Source of the DNA: a virus
Length of the DNA stretch: 41,122 nt
Virus record (IMG/VR): IMGVR_UViG_3300017991_000195
Coordinates: 1 to 41,122 of that record
Reading direction: 5' to 3' (one strand)
Positions 1 to 8,036 of this stretch are shown here, piece by piece. The notes under the pieces are model-generated. The model was not told the origin of the DNA. It did no database searches and saw nothing but the letters and a program-made list of their open reading frames with translations. Each line of letters opens with the position of its first letter. The stretch's first letter is position 1. A program made the translations under genes and the position numbers.

Positions 1-168
1 CCATGCTCTTTTTTTCTACCCGAATTAATCTGAGGGGGGTCCCCGACGAACGTACTAGATCTAGTGGTCGAACGTTCGTCGAACGAACGAACGAACGGAA
101 TCGCGGTTCGGCGAATAGGCGCCGAATTCTTGAGCGTATCGCCAAACGGTGAACGAAGGGAGGTCGAG
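1..168. other. left-end non-coding region
   Basis: No credible gene is seen here. The stretch holds a T7 run near base 9, a CCGAATT box at 20-26, a perfect 12-base palindrome (ACTAGATCTAGT, 54-65), a short CGAA tetranucleotide run at 80-95, and one copy of the dispersed GGCGCCGAATT element at 118-143. The Shine-Dalgarno sequence of the first small gene lies at its right edge (AAGGGAGG near 157-163). Lying just upstream of the terminase genes, it could be one flank of a cos site; that is inference from lambda-type gene order. Confidence 0.6.
118..143 (+). repeat. dispersed non-coding element, copy 1
   Basis: The sequence GGCGCCGAATTCTTGAGCG followed by TATCGCC matches the element at 25232-25254 with one mismatch over the first 19 bases. 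It also resembles 40951-40974, which reads GGCCGAAT-A-CTTGAACGAATCGCC. All copies lie outside genes. A protein-binding role (promoter, operator, terminase or replication site) is inferred, not shown. Confidence 0.6.
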
Positions 169-276
169 GTGAGCGTGTTCATTCTAGGGATCGGGATCGC
201 GATCGGTATGATCGCCGGGTTCGCGCTCGGGGTCTGGTTCGCGGCGGAGATCGAACGAGACGGGAGGTCGTGGTGA
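169..276 (+). CDS. small single-pass membrane protein (35 aa)
   Basis: The predicted 35-residue protein is almost entirely one hydrophobic helix (residues about 3-26, rich in Ile, Gly and Ala) followed by a short charged tail, ERDGRSW. I chose the GTG at 169 because AAGGGAGG lies a few bases upstream; an in-frame GTG at 64 would add an unlikely Arg-rich leader without a ribosome site. The stop overlaps the next start (TGATG). It opens a chain of three tiny membrane proteins ahead of the terminase genes. Holin-like or membrane-anchoring roles are possible, but no family is recognised. Confidence 0.55.
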   Translation: MSVFILGIGIAIGMIAGFALGVWFAAEIERDGRSW

Positions 277-623
277 TGAACGTTCCGGGTCTCGTGATCA
301 TGCTCGCGCTCGGGGTCCTCGTGGGACTCGACCTCGCGCTTCGAGCGGGACGCCTTGAGACGGAGAGGGATCGAACGATGAGACTCGCGCTTGATCGACT
401 CACGACGATCGAGAGGATCCTTCGGGGCGAGGAGAAGACTCAAGGGATCGTCGTCGAGTTCCGAGCGGAGACGACGGGGGTCGAACGAGCGATCGAACGA
501 GTGAACGAACAACTCGACGAGACGCGGTCGAAGCTTCGTTCGCTCAAGGCGCCGACGTTCGACGCGGACCTCTTCGAACGAACGGCGAAGGAACAGATCA
601 AACGAGAGGCGGGTGAGTCTTGA
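276..623 (+). CDS. membrane-anchored coiled-coil protein (115 aa)
   Basis: An N-terminal hydrophobic segment (residues about 5-22) is followed by about 90 residues of charged, helical sequence with heptad-like spacing (ERILRGEEK..., then RAIERVNEQLDETRSKLRS). The layout is one membrane anchor with a cytoplasmic or periplasmic coiled coil. I took the ATG at 276, which overlaps the upstream stop, with GGGAGG about ten bases before it; two GTG codons just upstream are alternatives. Membrane plus coiled coil resembles i-spanins and small lysis accessories, but there is no sequence motif to prove this. Its gene is followed by an overlapping TTG-started gene. Confidence 0.6.
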   Translation: MNVPGLVIMLALGVLVGLDLALRAGRLETERDRTMRLALDRLTTIERILRGEEKTQGIVVEFRAETTGVERAIERVNEQLDETRSKLRSLKAPTFDADLFERTAKEQIKREAGES

Positions 624-727
624 TCGTTCGAGCGTTGTCGACCGCGTTCCTTCTCGGGGTCGTGGTCGGGTTCGTCGTTCGTGTCTGGTTCGGTCTTCAA
701 GAGATCGTCGATCGGAGTGAACTATGA
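620..727 (+). CDS. tiny membrane protein, TTG start (35 aa)
   Basis: A 35-codon frame starts with TTG at 620, overlapping the upstream stop, and ends in an ATGA overlap with the small terminase gene. The product is one hydrophobic helix (residues about 5-25, Val-rich, ending RVWFGLQE) with a short acidic tail. It resembles the 169-276 product in size, layout and the VWF motif after the helix, so the two may be distant duplicates. The purine-rich GAGGCGGGTGAG just upstream could serve as ribosome site. Support is the fit between two genes at both ends; function unknown. Confidence 0.45.
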   Translation: MIVRALSTAFLLGVVVGFVVRVWFGLQEIVDRSEL

Positions 728-1356
728 GCAAACGACCGAAGGCGTCCGCGACGGAGATCGCGAAGCGTCAGAGATACAAGGTCCTCGCGGAGAAGCTCAA
801 GGCCTCGATCGAGCAAGGCGGACCGAGACTCACTCGCGCCGAGGCGAAGGACCTCGAACGGATCGAGTCCGAGCTTCGAGCGAACGAACCCGATCGACGA
901 TGGATCGTCACGACACAACAAGAGGCCGCGCGGTTCTTCGGGATCACGTCCGCGACTCTCCGCGACTGGTTCGAGACCGGTTGTCCGAGGAAGAACGTCG
1001 GAGGTCGGTCGTATGAATACGACCTCTCGGCGATTGCGATCTGGAGACACGACCGCGACCTCTCGATCGGAGGGAACGGATCGAACGACGCGAAGAGGGA
1101 ACTCGACAAGCTTCGAGCGGATCGTCTCCGCTTGAAGGTCGCGATCGAGTCGGGAGAGACCGCGTCGATCGAAGAGGTCGTCCGAGACCTTCGTGAACTC
1201 TACACCGCGACGAAGACCGGACTTCTCTCCGCGAGAGCGGAGTTCCCTCCCGAGTTCCAGGATCAATACGACGAGATCGTTCGCGCCTCCCTCGCGGGAG
1301 TCGTCGCGGATCTCCAGAACCGACTAAGGTCGAGAGAGAAGGGGAAGGCGACATGA
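724..1356 (+). CDS. terminase small subunit
   Basis: This 210-residue protein is predicted to recognise the packaging site and recruit the large terminase. Residues 63-82 form a MerR/Nu1-type helix-turn-helix (TTQQEAARFFGITSATLRDW) followed by a wing-like stretch and YDLSAIAIW, the usual layout of lambda Nu1-like DNA-binding domains. The second half is a charged helical region (RELDKLRADRLRLK) typical of the oligomerisation and large-subunit-binding part. It starts at an ATGA overlap with GGAG upstream and lies two small genes before the large terminase. The family call is from the motif and gene order. Confidence 0.8.
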   Translation: MSKRPKASATEIAKRQRYKVLAEKLKASIEQGGPRLTRAEAKDLERIESELRANEPDRRWIVTTQQEAARFFGITSATLRDWFETGCPRKNVGGRSYEYDLSAIAIWRHDRDLSIGGNGSNDAKRELDKLRADRLRLKVAIESGETASIEEVVRDLRELYTATKTGLLSARAEFPPEFQDQYDEIVRASLAGVVADLQNRLRSREKGKAT

Positions 1357-1571
1357 GAGACGGAGACGTGTTCACGTTCGAGGACTTCAAGCGGGAGAGG
1401 CGAGCGGGAGTCGAGACGCTCGCGAGTCGAGCCGTAAAGCTCGCTTATAGCTTCGGCCTCGAATCTCACGAGATCTATCTCAAGGTCCGCAAGGTGAGAC
1501 GCGCCTCGTGGGGGATCGCGGTCGGAGTCTACAGAAGAGACAACGCTCAAAGGATCGGAGAGGTCTCATGA
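1353..1571 (+). CDS. hypothetical protein in terminase operon (72 aa)
   Basis: The 72-residue product is soluble and basic, with no recognised domain. It starts in an ATGA overlap with the small terminase and ends in an ATGA overlap with the next gene, so it is translationally coupled within the packaging operon. The middle (LASRAVKLAYSFGLESHEIY) looks like a helical pair. A role in packaging is inferred only from position. Confidence 0.65.
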   Translation: MRDGDVFTFEDFKRERRAGVETLASRAVKLAYSFGLESHEIYLKVRKVRRASWGIAVGVYRRDNAQRIGEVS

Positions 1572-1762
1572 GAAGCGAACGCGAGAGAGCGATCCGCAAC
1601 GCGACGCGATACGCGAGGCGCGTCGAGAAGGGATCGGGGGAACGGGTCGGGAAGAGACGGACCTTCGACGAGAGACACCGGGGGATCGAAGACGATCTTC
1701 AACGTCTCGCCGAGGCGGTCCTCTTCCTCGCCTCGGTTCTCGAAGAGGGGAGCGACGAATGA
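1568..1762 (+). CDS. small basic helical protein before large terminase (64 aa)
   Basis: The product is a 64-residue, Arg/Glu-rich helical protein ending in an acidic tail (LEEGSDE). The ATG at 1568 overlaps the preceding stop; an upstream in-frame ATG at 1508 would lie inside the previous gene and is unlikely. Its stop overlaps the start of the large terminase. No family recognised. Its place between the two terminase subunits suggests a packaging or coupling role, by position only. Confidence 0.6.
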   Translation: MRSERERAIRNATRYARRVEKGSGERVGKRRTFDERHRGIEDDLQRLAEAVLFLASVLEEGSDE

Positions 1763-3600
1763 GGGATCCGATATGGTCGAAGGTCTTCGACGTTCTCTCT
1801 CCCCCCGAGCGCCTCTCCGTCTCCGAGTGGGCGGAACGATACCGCGTCCTCTCCCCGCAATGGTCGCGCTTCCATGGGCGATGGAAGAACTCGACGACTC
1901 CATGGCTCGTCGGAGTTATGAACGCCTTCTCGACCGCGACCGTTCGACGGGTCTCGATATGCAAGGCCGCGCAAGCCGCAGGAACCGAGGCGCTCATGAA
2001 TATGCTCGGCTTCGCCGTGTGGGGGGACCCCGGTCCGGCTATGTGGGTTTATCCCGCTCACGCCGACGCGAAGCGTCTCCTCGACCGGATCCGTCACCTC
2101 TCGTCGGCGACTCCCGTGATCGGAGAGCGTCGAGCGAAGGACCGATACGATCAATCGCTTCTCGGTTGCAAGTTCCGGAATATGTCCCTCTGGTTCGCGA
2201 GCGCGAAGACTCCGCGATCTCTCGCTCAAGTCCCGTGTCGATACGTCTTCCTCGACGAGGTCGACAAGTACGACCGATGGAGCGGAGACGAGTCCGACCC
2301 CGTCTCCCTCGCGTCGCAACGGACCCAGACGTTCACGGGGATCGAGAAGGTCGTCGAGGACTCGACCCCGACGACCGAGGACGGATATATCTCGCGAGGC
2401 CTCGACGCCTCTCACCGTCTCAAGTTCGTCGTCCCGTGTCCCGAGTGCGGAACGTTTCAAGAACTCGTATGGTCTCGCGTGAGGTGGAACGACGGAGACC
2501 CGACGACCGCTCGATATCTCTGTATCGAGTGCGAGTCTCCGTGGGAAGACGAGGAGAGGTGGAAGGCGGTCGAGCGTGGTCTATGGGTTCCCTTCCACGA
2601 CGAACCGACGAAGACTCCGACTCCCGACCCCATGAGGGAACCTCACCTCGGGTTCCAATGGTCGCGACTCTATTCGAAGATCCACCGACTCGCGCCTCTC
2701 GCGAAGGAGTTCCTCGAAGCGAAGAACTATCCCGAGAAGCTCATGTCGTTCGTGAACAACGTTCTCGCGGAACCGTTCGCGGAGACGATCGACAACGTCG
2801 ACCCGATCGCGATCAAGACTCGGAACGCGGACGACTACATTCGAGGACAAGTCCCTCGCGACGTTCAAGTCCTCACCGCCGGGATCGACGTTCACGACGA
2901 CAACTTCCGATGGGTCGTTCGCGGTTGGGGGAAGCTCTCGACTTCGTGGCTCGTCGACTATGGATGGATCATGTATCACGGCGAACCCGACTTCGACGAA
3001 CTCGAACGAACGATCTTCTCGGCGAGAGTGAAGGTCGACGGATCTCCGATCATGCCGTCGCTCGCATTAATCGACGCAAGCTATAAGCCGGCGACCGTGT
3101 ATCCCTTCGCGAGAGCGAACGCGTCGAGGATCCGGGCGGTGAAGACGGACGGACAGATTCCGCAACCGTGGGTCCCGCGCTCTCACAAGAATCACGGGAT
3201 CATTCTATGGCACGTCCGGACGAGCTACTACAAGGACTTGATATTCGGTCGCTTCACTCGGGACCCCCTCGAAGACGGAGCGATTCACTTCCCCGTCGAC
3301 ACGGGCGACGACTACTTCGACGAGTTGTTCGCTCAGAGGAAGGAACGGGTCACGAACCGACGGACGGGTCGCGTTCGTTACGAGTGGACGCTCAAGCGCG
3401 GAGTGAGGAACGATCACTTCCTCGACTGTGAGGTCTTGAACTTCGCGGCGGGGGATATGCTCGACACGACTTCGCTCGGATCGGTCGACGCGCCGGGGCG
3501 CCTCGCGCCGGCGGAAGTTCGGCAACTCGAAGAAACGATCGAGAGAATCGAGGGGGACGACTGGATCGAGGACGCTCGGGGCGACTGGCTCGAATGGTAG
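1759..3600 (+). CDS. terminase large subunit, GpA family
   Basis: This 613-residue protein is the ATP-driven packaging motor and genome-cutting nuclease. Residues 69-77 (KAAQAAGTE) align with the deviant Walker A of lambda gpA relatives, where the lysine sits at the start of the motif. Walker B is YVFLDEVD at 162-169. A zinc ribbon follows (Cys227, Cys230, Cys255, Cys258). The nuclease half has GIDVHDD near 375-381 and LIDASYK near 437-443, the expected acidic clusters of an RNase H-like fold. Length is near that of lambda gpA (about 640). GpA-type terminases normally cut cohesive ends. Confidence 0.93.
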   Translation: MRDPIWSKVFDVLSPPERLSVSEWAERYRVLSPQWSRFHGRWKNSTTPWLVGVMNAFSTATVRRVSICKAAQAAGTEALMNMLGFAVWGDPGPAMWVYPAHADAKRLLDRIRHLSSATPVIGERRAKDRYDQSLLGCKFRNMSLWFASAKTPRSLAQVPCRYVFLDEVDKYDRWSGDESDPVSLASQRTQTFTGIEKVVEDSTPTTEDGYISRGLDASHRLKFVVPCPECGTFQELVWSRVRWNDGDPTTARYLCIECESPWEDEERWKAVERGLWVPFHDEPTKTPTPDPMREPHLGFQWSRLYSKIHRLAPLAKEFLEAKNYPEKLMSFVNNVLAEPFAETIDNVDPIAIKTRNADDYIRGQVPRDVQVLTAGIDVHDDNFRWVVRGWGKLSTSWLVDYGWIMYHGEPDFDELERTIFSARVKVDGSPIMPSLALIDASYKPATVYPFARANASRIRAVKTDGQIPQPWVPRSHKNHGIILWHVRTSYYKDLIFGRFTRDPLEDGAIHFPVDTGDDYFDELFAQRKERVTNRRTGRVRYEWTLKRGVRNDHFLDCEVLNFAAGDMLDTTSLGSVDAPGRLAPAEVRQLEETIERIEGDDWIEDARGDWLEW

Positions 3601-3743
3601 CGTTCGGGCGGAACGCTCCAGAATAGCCGAAGAACGACGAATTCGGGGGGCGGAGATTCTATCGGGGGGTCTGGACTTTTCTCGTTCGTTGTGCGTTGCT
3701 AGATCGTAGGATCAAGAAACGAACAAACGGGAGGCCTCGAACC
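3601..3743 (+). other. intergenic leader before gpW gene
   Basis: These 143 bases hold no gene. A small hairpin, GCGTTC (3600-3605) with GAACGC (3611-3616), begins at the terminase stop but lacks a T-run. Fragments of the CCGAA/GAATTCGG theme occur near 3627-3645. GGGAGG at about 3729-3734 is the ribosome site of the next gene. A promoter cannot be assigned. Confidence 0.4.
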
Positions 3744-3947
3744 ATGGCGACGCCGGCGGAACGTTTGCAGATCGTGAGGGACGCGATCGACGCCTTGATC
3801 ACGGGACGGGTTCGGTCGTATACGATCGCGGGTCGGACCGTGACATACCTCGACTTGAAGGATCTCCGCGCTCAGGAAGAAATGCTCGCCGCAGAGGTGA
3901 GCGGGGGAGTCGCCGAGAACCTCGTCGAGTTCGAAGAGGTCCTATGA
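3744..3947 (+). CDS. head-to-tail connector, gpW family
   Basis: The 67-residue product matches the lambda gpW family (68 residues), which joins the portal vertex to the tail after DNA is packaged. The diagnostic layout is an N-terminal helix (ERLQIVRDAIDALITG), a beta hairpin (SYTIAGRTVTY) and a second helix beginning DLKDLRAQEEML. I chose the ATG at 3744 because GGGAGG lies about nine bases before it; longer in-frame starts lack a site. It overlaps the portal gene by an ATGA. The gpW-portal order is as in lambda. Confidence 0.85.
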   Translation: MATPAERLQIVRDAIDALITGRVRSYTIAGRTVTYLDLKDLRAQEEMLAAEVSGGVAENLVEFEEVL

Positions 3948-5515
3948 TGAAAGAGCCGAAGCGCGGACGAGTCGCGAAGTTCCTTGACGAGTTGATCGAG
4001 ACCGTCGCTCCCCGACGAGCGTTCAAGAGGAAGGCCGCGCGGTTCGCGTCGGAGTTCGCCTTCGCCTATTCGGGGGGCGGATACTCCGGCGCGAAGAAGA
4101 AGAGGACAACGGCGGACTGGATCCCCGGGGGAGGATCCGCCGACGCGGACACGCTCCCCGACCTCGAAGCTCTCCGCGATCGCTCCCGCGATCTCGTTCG
4201 GAACGACGCTCACGCTCACGGGATCGTCTCGACGATTCAGTCGAACGTGATCGGGTCCGGGATCAAGCCGCAAAGCATGATCCCCGGCGAGCTTCTCGGG
4301 ATCGACGAGGAGACGACGGAGTTCATGAGGCGAGCGACCGAGAGAGAGTTCGCGAGGTGGAGTCCCTTCGCCGACGCGACGGGACGACTCGACTTCTTCG
4401 AGCTTGAGTCCGTCGCCTTCCGTCAAGTTCTGGAGAACGGCGAGGCCTTCCTTCTCCGACGAATGATTGACGACGACAGTCGTCGACCGTATTCGTTCGC
4501 GTGGGAACTCGTCGAGGCGGATCGGGTCGACACGCCGACGGGGACGAGGACGGACGACGACATTCGAGCGGGGATCGAACTCGGAGACAATGGCGCCCCC
4601 GTCGCCTACCACGTCCGGAAGACTCACCCGGGCGACTGGCCTATCTCGGGGACCTTGAGGACGAACGCGAACGTCGAGTTCGTTCGTGTCCCCGCCTTCG
4701 ACGACGACGGTCGTCCGAACATGCTTCACCTATACTTCGCGGAGAGGCCGGGGCAGACGAGAGGCGTCCCGATCCTTGCTCCGATCCTCTCCCTCTTCCG
4801 TCACCTCGGAGCGTTCGTCGAGTCTAAGGTGATGAGAGAGCGAATCACCTCGGCGATCTCGATCTATATCGAGACTCCCGACGCGGTGAGCGCGGCGACC
4901 GCGAGAGCGACGGGGACCGACGCGAGCGGGAAGAGGAAGGAAGGGATTCAACCGGGGAAGATCACCTATCTGAATCCAGGGCAAAAGATGAGCGCCTTCA
5001 ATCCCGTCACGCAAGCGGGGGACTTCGATATGTTCGTGAACTCGATCGTCCGAATGATGAGTTCGAGCGTCGGCCTCTCGTATGAACTCACCTCGAAGGA
5101 CTACACGAAGACGAACTATTCGTCGGCGCGAGCTTCGCTCCAGCAGTCCTATCGGCAATTCCGAACGATGCAAGCGTGGATCTCGCGGAAGTTATGCTCT
5201 CCCTCGTGGCGCCTCGTGATCGAGGAAGCGATCCTTCGAGGGAGACTCTCGATCCCTCGCGACTTCGCGAAGACCTTCGACGACTGGGCGGCGGTCCGAT
5301 GGATCTCCCCCGGTTGGGAGTGGATCGACCCCCTCAAGGAAGCGCAAGCGTCGAGAATCGCGGTTCAATACGGGTTCTCGTCCACGGTCGACGAGAACGC
5401 TTCGCGAGGGAAGGACGTAGACGCGACGCTCGAAGAAGAGGCGCGAGTGAAGGCGAAGCGCGAAGAACTCGGACTCTCCGACCCATACGCGAAGCCGACG
5501 ACGGGGGGCGCTTGA
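3944..5515 (+). CDS. portal protein, lambda gpB family
   Basis: The 523-residue protein forms the dodecameric ring through which DNA enters and leaves the capsid. The N-terminal block with DLEALRDRSRDLVRNDAHA and the nearby VIGSGIKPQ is characteristic of lambda-type (HNH-like) portals. The middle has the usual NGEAFLLRR and WELVEADRVDTP, and the later ILSLFRHLGAFVESKVM matches the stem and crown helices. The length is typical (lambda gpB 533). It starts as an ATGA overlap with gpW and is followed after two bases by the protease gene. Confidence 0.92.
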   Translation: MMKEPKRGRVAKFLDELIETVAPRRAFKRKAARFASEFAFAYSGGGYSGAKKKRTTADWIPGGGSADADTLPDLEALRDRSRDLVRNDAHAHGIVSTIQSNVIGSGIKPQSMIPGELLGIDEETTEFMRRATEREFARWSPFADATGRLDFFELESVAFRQVLENGEAFLLRRMIDDDSRRPYSFAWELVEADRVDTPTGTRTDDDIRAGIELGDNGAPVAYHVRKTHPGDWPISGTLRTNANVEFVRVPAFDDDGRPNMLHLYFAERPGQTRGVPILAPILSLFRHLGAFVESKVMRERITSAISIYIETPDAVSAATARATGTDASGKRKEGIQPGKITYLNPGQKMSAFNPVTQAGDFDMFVNSIVRMMSSSVGLSYELTSKDYTKTNYSSARASLQQSYRQFRTMQAWISRKLCSPSWRLVIEEAILRGRLSIPRDFAKTFDDWAAVRWISPGWEWIDPLKEAQASRIAVQYGFSSTVDENASRGKDVDATLEEEARVKAKREELGLSDPYAKPTTGGA

Positions 5516-5517
5516 TC

Positions 5518-7074
5518 ATGCCATATCCGAACGAACACGCCGCTCGCTTGAGGGATCCGGGAGAGTTCGATCCGAAGTCCTTCCGTCGCGTGAACGGCGG
5601 GACGATCTTCGGAACGATCAAGGTCCCGAAGACGGTCGCGGTGATATGGGGAAAGCTCAAAGGGAAGGCGAAGCCGTCCGACTCCGTGATCCCTCAAGCG
5701 CTTCGCTTCCCCGTGAAGAACTGGACGGTCGCCGAGGCGCGACGATGGATCAAGGAGAACAACGTGAAGACGAAGTCGTTCGAACCGGCCTCGAAAGAGA
5801 AGCAAGGCGAAGGAACCTATTCGGAGAGGATCCTCTCTCTCTCGAAGAACGGCGGAGTCGCCGAGCTTCCCCTCGGGGCGTTCCGTTGCTCGGAGGAAGA
5901 GGACCTCGGAGTCGAGGACTCGCGAAGGGACGAGGGAGCGTCGACGATGAGAATGAAGATCGTCGCGAACTCGGGTCGCGAGTTCTCTCACTGGTTCTGG
6001 AAGAAGCTCGTCCTCGATATGTCGGGAGCGAGGATCGGTCGACAAGACAAGCCGCTCTTGAGGGATCACGATCCGAAGAGGATCGCGGGAGCAACTACGA
6101 GACTATGGGTCGACGGTCGGGGGCGCCTCATGTCCGAGGCGCTCTTGACGGGAGTCACGGAAGACGGACGCGAGGCGATCGCTCTCACGGAAGAGGCCGG
6201 CTATCCCTGGCAATCGTCCGTCTATGTTCCACCGAAGCGCGTCCGCCTCTTGAACGAAGGGGAGTCCGTCAAGGTGAACGGAAGGAAGTTCGAAGGTCCC
6301 GGCGCCGTGTTCGAGGACTTCGAGATTCGCGAGGTTAGTCTATGTGCGCTCGGAGCCGATGAGAACACGAGCGCGGCCGCTATGGGCGAAGGGGGTCGGA
6401 CGACGATCCGGTTCGTCCTCGGCGGAGAGACAGAAACGGAGGAAGGAATGAAAGTGCTAGAAGGCGAAGCGTTGAGCAAGCTCGACGGGACGGTCTTCGA
6501 GAACTCGGAGGCGGTCGCCGACGAGGATCCCGAAGAGACTCCCGAGGAGACCCCCGCCGAGGAGACTCCCGAGGAGACCCCCGAGGAAGAGACCCCCGAA
6601 GAGACTCCCGCCGAGGAGACCCCCGAGGAAGAGACCCCCGACGAGGGGGAAGAGGCCTCGCCTTCCGGCGGGACCCAGAACGTCGGCCTCTCTGGAGCCG
6701 CTGAGAGCGTCGAGGACGAACGCGAGCGAGCGATCGGGATATTCTCCCTCGCCGGAGATCTCGGCCTCTACAAGCTCGGAGAGGACCTCGTGAGAGAAGG
6801 CGCCTCGCTCGAAGAGGCGACCGACAAGCTCAAGGCCGCGAAGCTCGACTCGATCACGGACGGGGCGCCGAAGTCTCCGGGTCCGAACGAGACCGAGTCC
6901 CCTCCGTCGAAGAATGATCCCGTCTCGTTCGAGGACGAGATCCAGAGAGAGTGGGAGTCGAGCGAGGAGACGAGGGAAGAGTTCGGAGGATCCTTCGACG
7001 CGTTCGCCGCATACCGTCGAGCGGAGTCGAAGGGATTGATCAAGTTCTACTCTCGCGAAGACGAGAGCGAATGA
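5518..7074 (+). CDS. head maturation protease fused to scaffold
   Basis: This 518-residue protein appears to combine three parts. Residues 1-95 (YPNEHAARL, IKVPKTVAVIWGKL, WTVAEARRWI) form a domain I have seen in other phage head proteins. Residues about 145-290 look like a serine prohead protease, with LLRDHDPKRIAG supplying the likely catalytic His184 and PWQSSVYV the likely Ser near 233. From about residue 337 a Glu/Pro/Thr repeat (EETPEETPAEETPEE type) leads to a charged helical tail like a scaffold. Start is ATG 5518 after GGGGGGCG; the longer upstream frame lies inside the portal gene. An in-frame internal start at 6448 could give free scaffold. Confidence 0.82.
   Translation: MPYPNEHAARLRDPGEFDPKSFRRVNGGTIFGTIKVPKTVAVIWGKLKGKAKPSDSVIPQALRFPVKNWTVAEARRWIKENNVKTKSFEPASKEKQGEGTYSERILSLSKNGGVAELPLGAFRCSEEEDLGVEDSRRDEGASTMRMKIVANSGREFSHWFWKKLVLDMSGARIGRQDKPLLRDHDPKRIAGATTRLWVDGRGRLMSEALLTGVTEDGREAIALTEEAGYPWQSSVYVPPKRVRLLNEGESVKVNGRKFEGPGAVFEDFEIREVSLCALGADENTSAAAMGEGGRTTIRFVLGGETETEEGMKVLEGEALSKLDGTVFENSEAVADEDPEETPEETPAEETPEETPEEETPEETPAEETPEEETPDEGEEASPSGGTQNVGLSGAAESVEDERERAIGIFSLAGDLGLYKLGEDLVREGASLEEATDKLKAAKLDSITDGAPKSPGPNETESPPSKNDPVSFEDEIQREWESSEETREEFGGSFDAFAAYRRAESKGLIKFYSREDESE
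6448..7074 (+). CDS. nested in-frame scaffold (Nu3-like)
   Basis: An ATG at 6448, in frame with the protease gene (codon 311), is preceded by GGAGG at 6438-6442 with five bases of spacing, one of the best ribosome sites in the window. Initiation here would make a 208-residue protein holding only the Glu/Pro repeat and the helical tail (DAFAAYRRAESKGLIKFY). Lambda makes its scaffold Nu3 in this way from the end of protease gene C. The start site is seen; its use is inferred. Confidence 0.6.
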   Translation: MKVLEGEALSKLDGTVFENSEAVADEDPEETPEETPAEETPEETPEEETPEETPAEETPEEETPDEGEEASPSGGTQNVGLSGAAESVEDERERAIGIFSLAGDLGLYKLGEDLVREGASLEEATDKLKAAKLDSITDGAPKSPGPNETESPPSKNDPVSFEDEIQREWESSEETREEFGGSFDAFAAYRRAESKGLIKFYSREDESE

Positions 7075-7089
7075 GTCGCGACACGCGAC
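7075..7089 (+). other. small hairpin before decoration genes
   Basis: GTCGCG (7075-7080) and CGCGAC (7084-7089) form a six-base-pair stem with a three-base loop directly after the protease stop. No T-run follows, so it is more likely an RNA-stability or processing element than a terminator. Confidence 0.35.
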
Positions 7090-7111
7090 AAGACAGAAGG
7101 GAGAATGAACC

Positions 7112-7528
7112 ATGGCGGCACTCACCGACGACATAGTCCTCACTCAGGAGACGGGGGACTTCAACGAATACCCGATCGCGGCCGATACCTTGATCTACAA
7201 GGGGGCCGCAGTCGGGGACAACGGGAGCGGATACGCTCGACCCCTTGAGGCCGGCGATCGGTTCCTCGGACACGCGCTCGCAAAGGCCGACAACTCCGGA
7301 GGCGCGGCGGGAGACCTTCGCGTGAGGACCTACGGTCCGAACGTCTACCGTCTCAAGCATACCCTTTCGGGGGCGGCGATCACGGACGTCGGAACGGCGA
7401 TCGCTTGTTCCGACGACAACGTGATCACGACAACGCTCGCGGGAAGCTCGATCGCCGGTCGTATCGTTCGATACGTCGAGACCGACACGGTGATCGTTGA
7501 GTTCACGCCGTGCGTTGATCCTTCGTGA
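7112..7528 (+). CDS. capsid decoration protein, copy 1
   Basis: The 138-residue product has the conserved pattern of small phage head-decoration (cement) proteins of the DUF2190-like type: TGDFNEYPIAADTLIYKGAA, then a GYARPL-GDRFLGHA segment and a beta-rich remainder. These proteins bind capsid hexamers and stabilise the DNA-filled shell. It lies between protease and major capsid genes, where lambda has gpD. It is followed 18 bases later by a clear paralogue. It has two Cys residues (IACSDD, TPCVDP), while the paralogue has one. Confidence 0.75.
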   Translation: MAALTDDIVLTQETGDFNEYPIAADTLIYKGAAVGDNGSGYARPLEAGDRFLGHALAKADNSGGAAGDLRVRTYGPNVYRLKHTLSGAAITDVGTAIACSDDNVITTTLAGSSIAGRIVRYVETDTVIVEFTPCVDPS

Positions 7529-7546
7529 TCATAGAAGGGAAGACTC

Positions 7547-7972
7547 ATGGCGGCACTCACTGAAGATCGAGTTCTCGTTCAAGAGACGGGGGACTTCAAC
7601 GAGTACCCTATCGAGGCGGGAGCGAAGATCTATCGAGGCTCGTCGGTCGGGCAGAACGCGTCCGGATATGTGCGGCCGCTCATCCAGGGAGACCGATTCC
7701 TCGGACACGCGGTCGCTCACGCGGACAACTCGGACGGGGCGGACGGAGATCTCTCCGTTCGTGTTCATGGTCCGAACCGGTATCGACTCAAGGTCGTCGT
7801 CCCGAGTCTCGTCGCGGATCAAGTCGGGAACCTCGTCGGATACGAGAACGACAACGATCTCACGACGAGTTTTATCGGAGGCGCGTCGATCGCCGGTCGG
7901 ATCGTTCGGATCGTCGACGTGAGTTCCGAACTCGCGATCGTCGACTTCTATCCGTGCGTTGATCCCGTGTGA
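7547..7972 (+). CDS. capsid decoration protein, copy 2
   Basis: This 141-residue protein is a tandem paralogue of the upstream one: both begin MAALT, share QETGDFNEYPI, GDRFLGHA, SIAGRIVR and the ending PCVDP. The middle has diverged (LKHTLSGAAITDVG versus LKVVVPSLVADQVG). Two different decoration subunits may occupy distinct capsid positions or form hetero-oligomers; this is inference. The ribosome site AAGGGAAG lies just upstream. The same operon continues into the major capsid gene. Confidence 0.75.
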   Translation: MAALTEDRVLVQETGDFNEYPIEAGAKIYRGSSVGQNASGYVRPLIQGDRFLGHAVAHADNSDGADGDLSVRVHGPNRYRLKVVVPSLVADQVGNLVGYENDNDLTTSFIGGASIAGRIVRIVDVSSELAIVDFYPCVDPV

Positions 7973-8036
7973 TCGAAGGAAGGGAAGACGTGAAGACCGA
8001 AGCGAAGAACAAGGATCGAACTAGAAAGGTAGAACA

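Noticed and set aside
1773-3086. 437-codon + frame inside the terminase gene
   Set aside because: The terminase frame has conserved ATPase and nuclease motifs; this one is an Arg/Ser-rich shadow.
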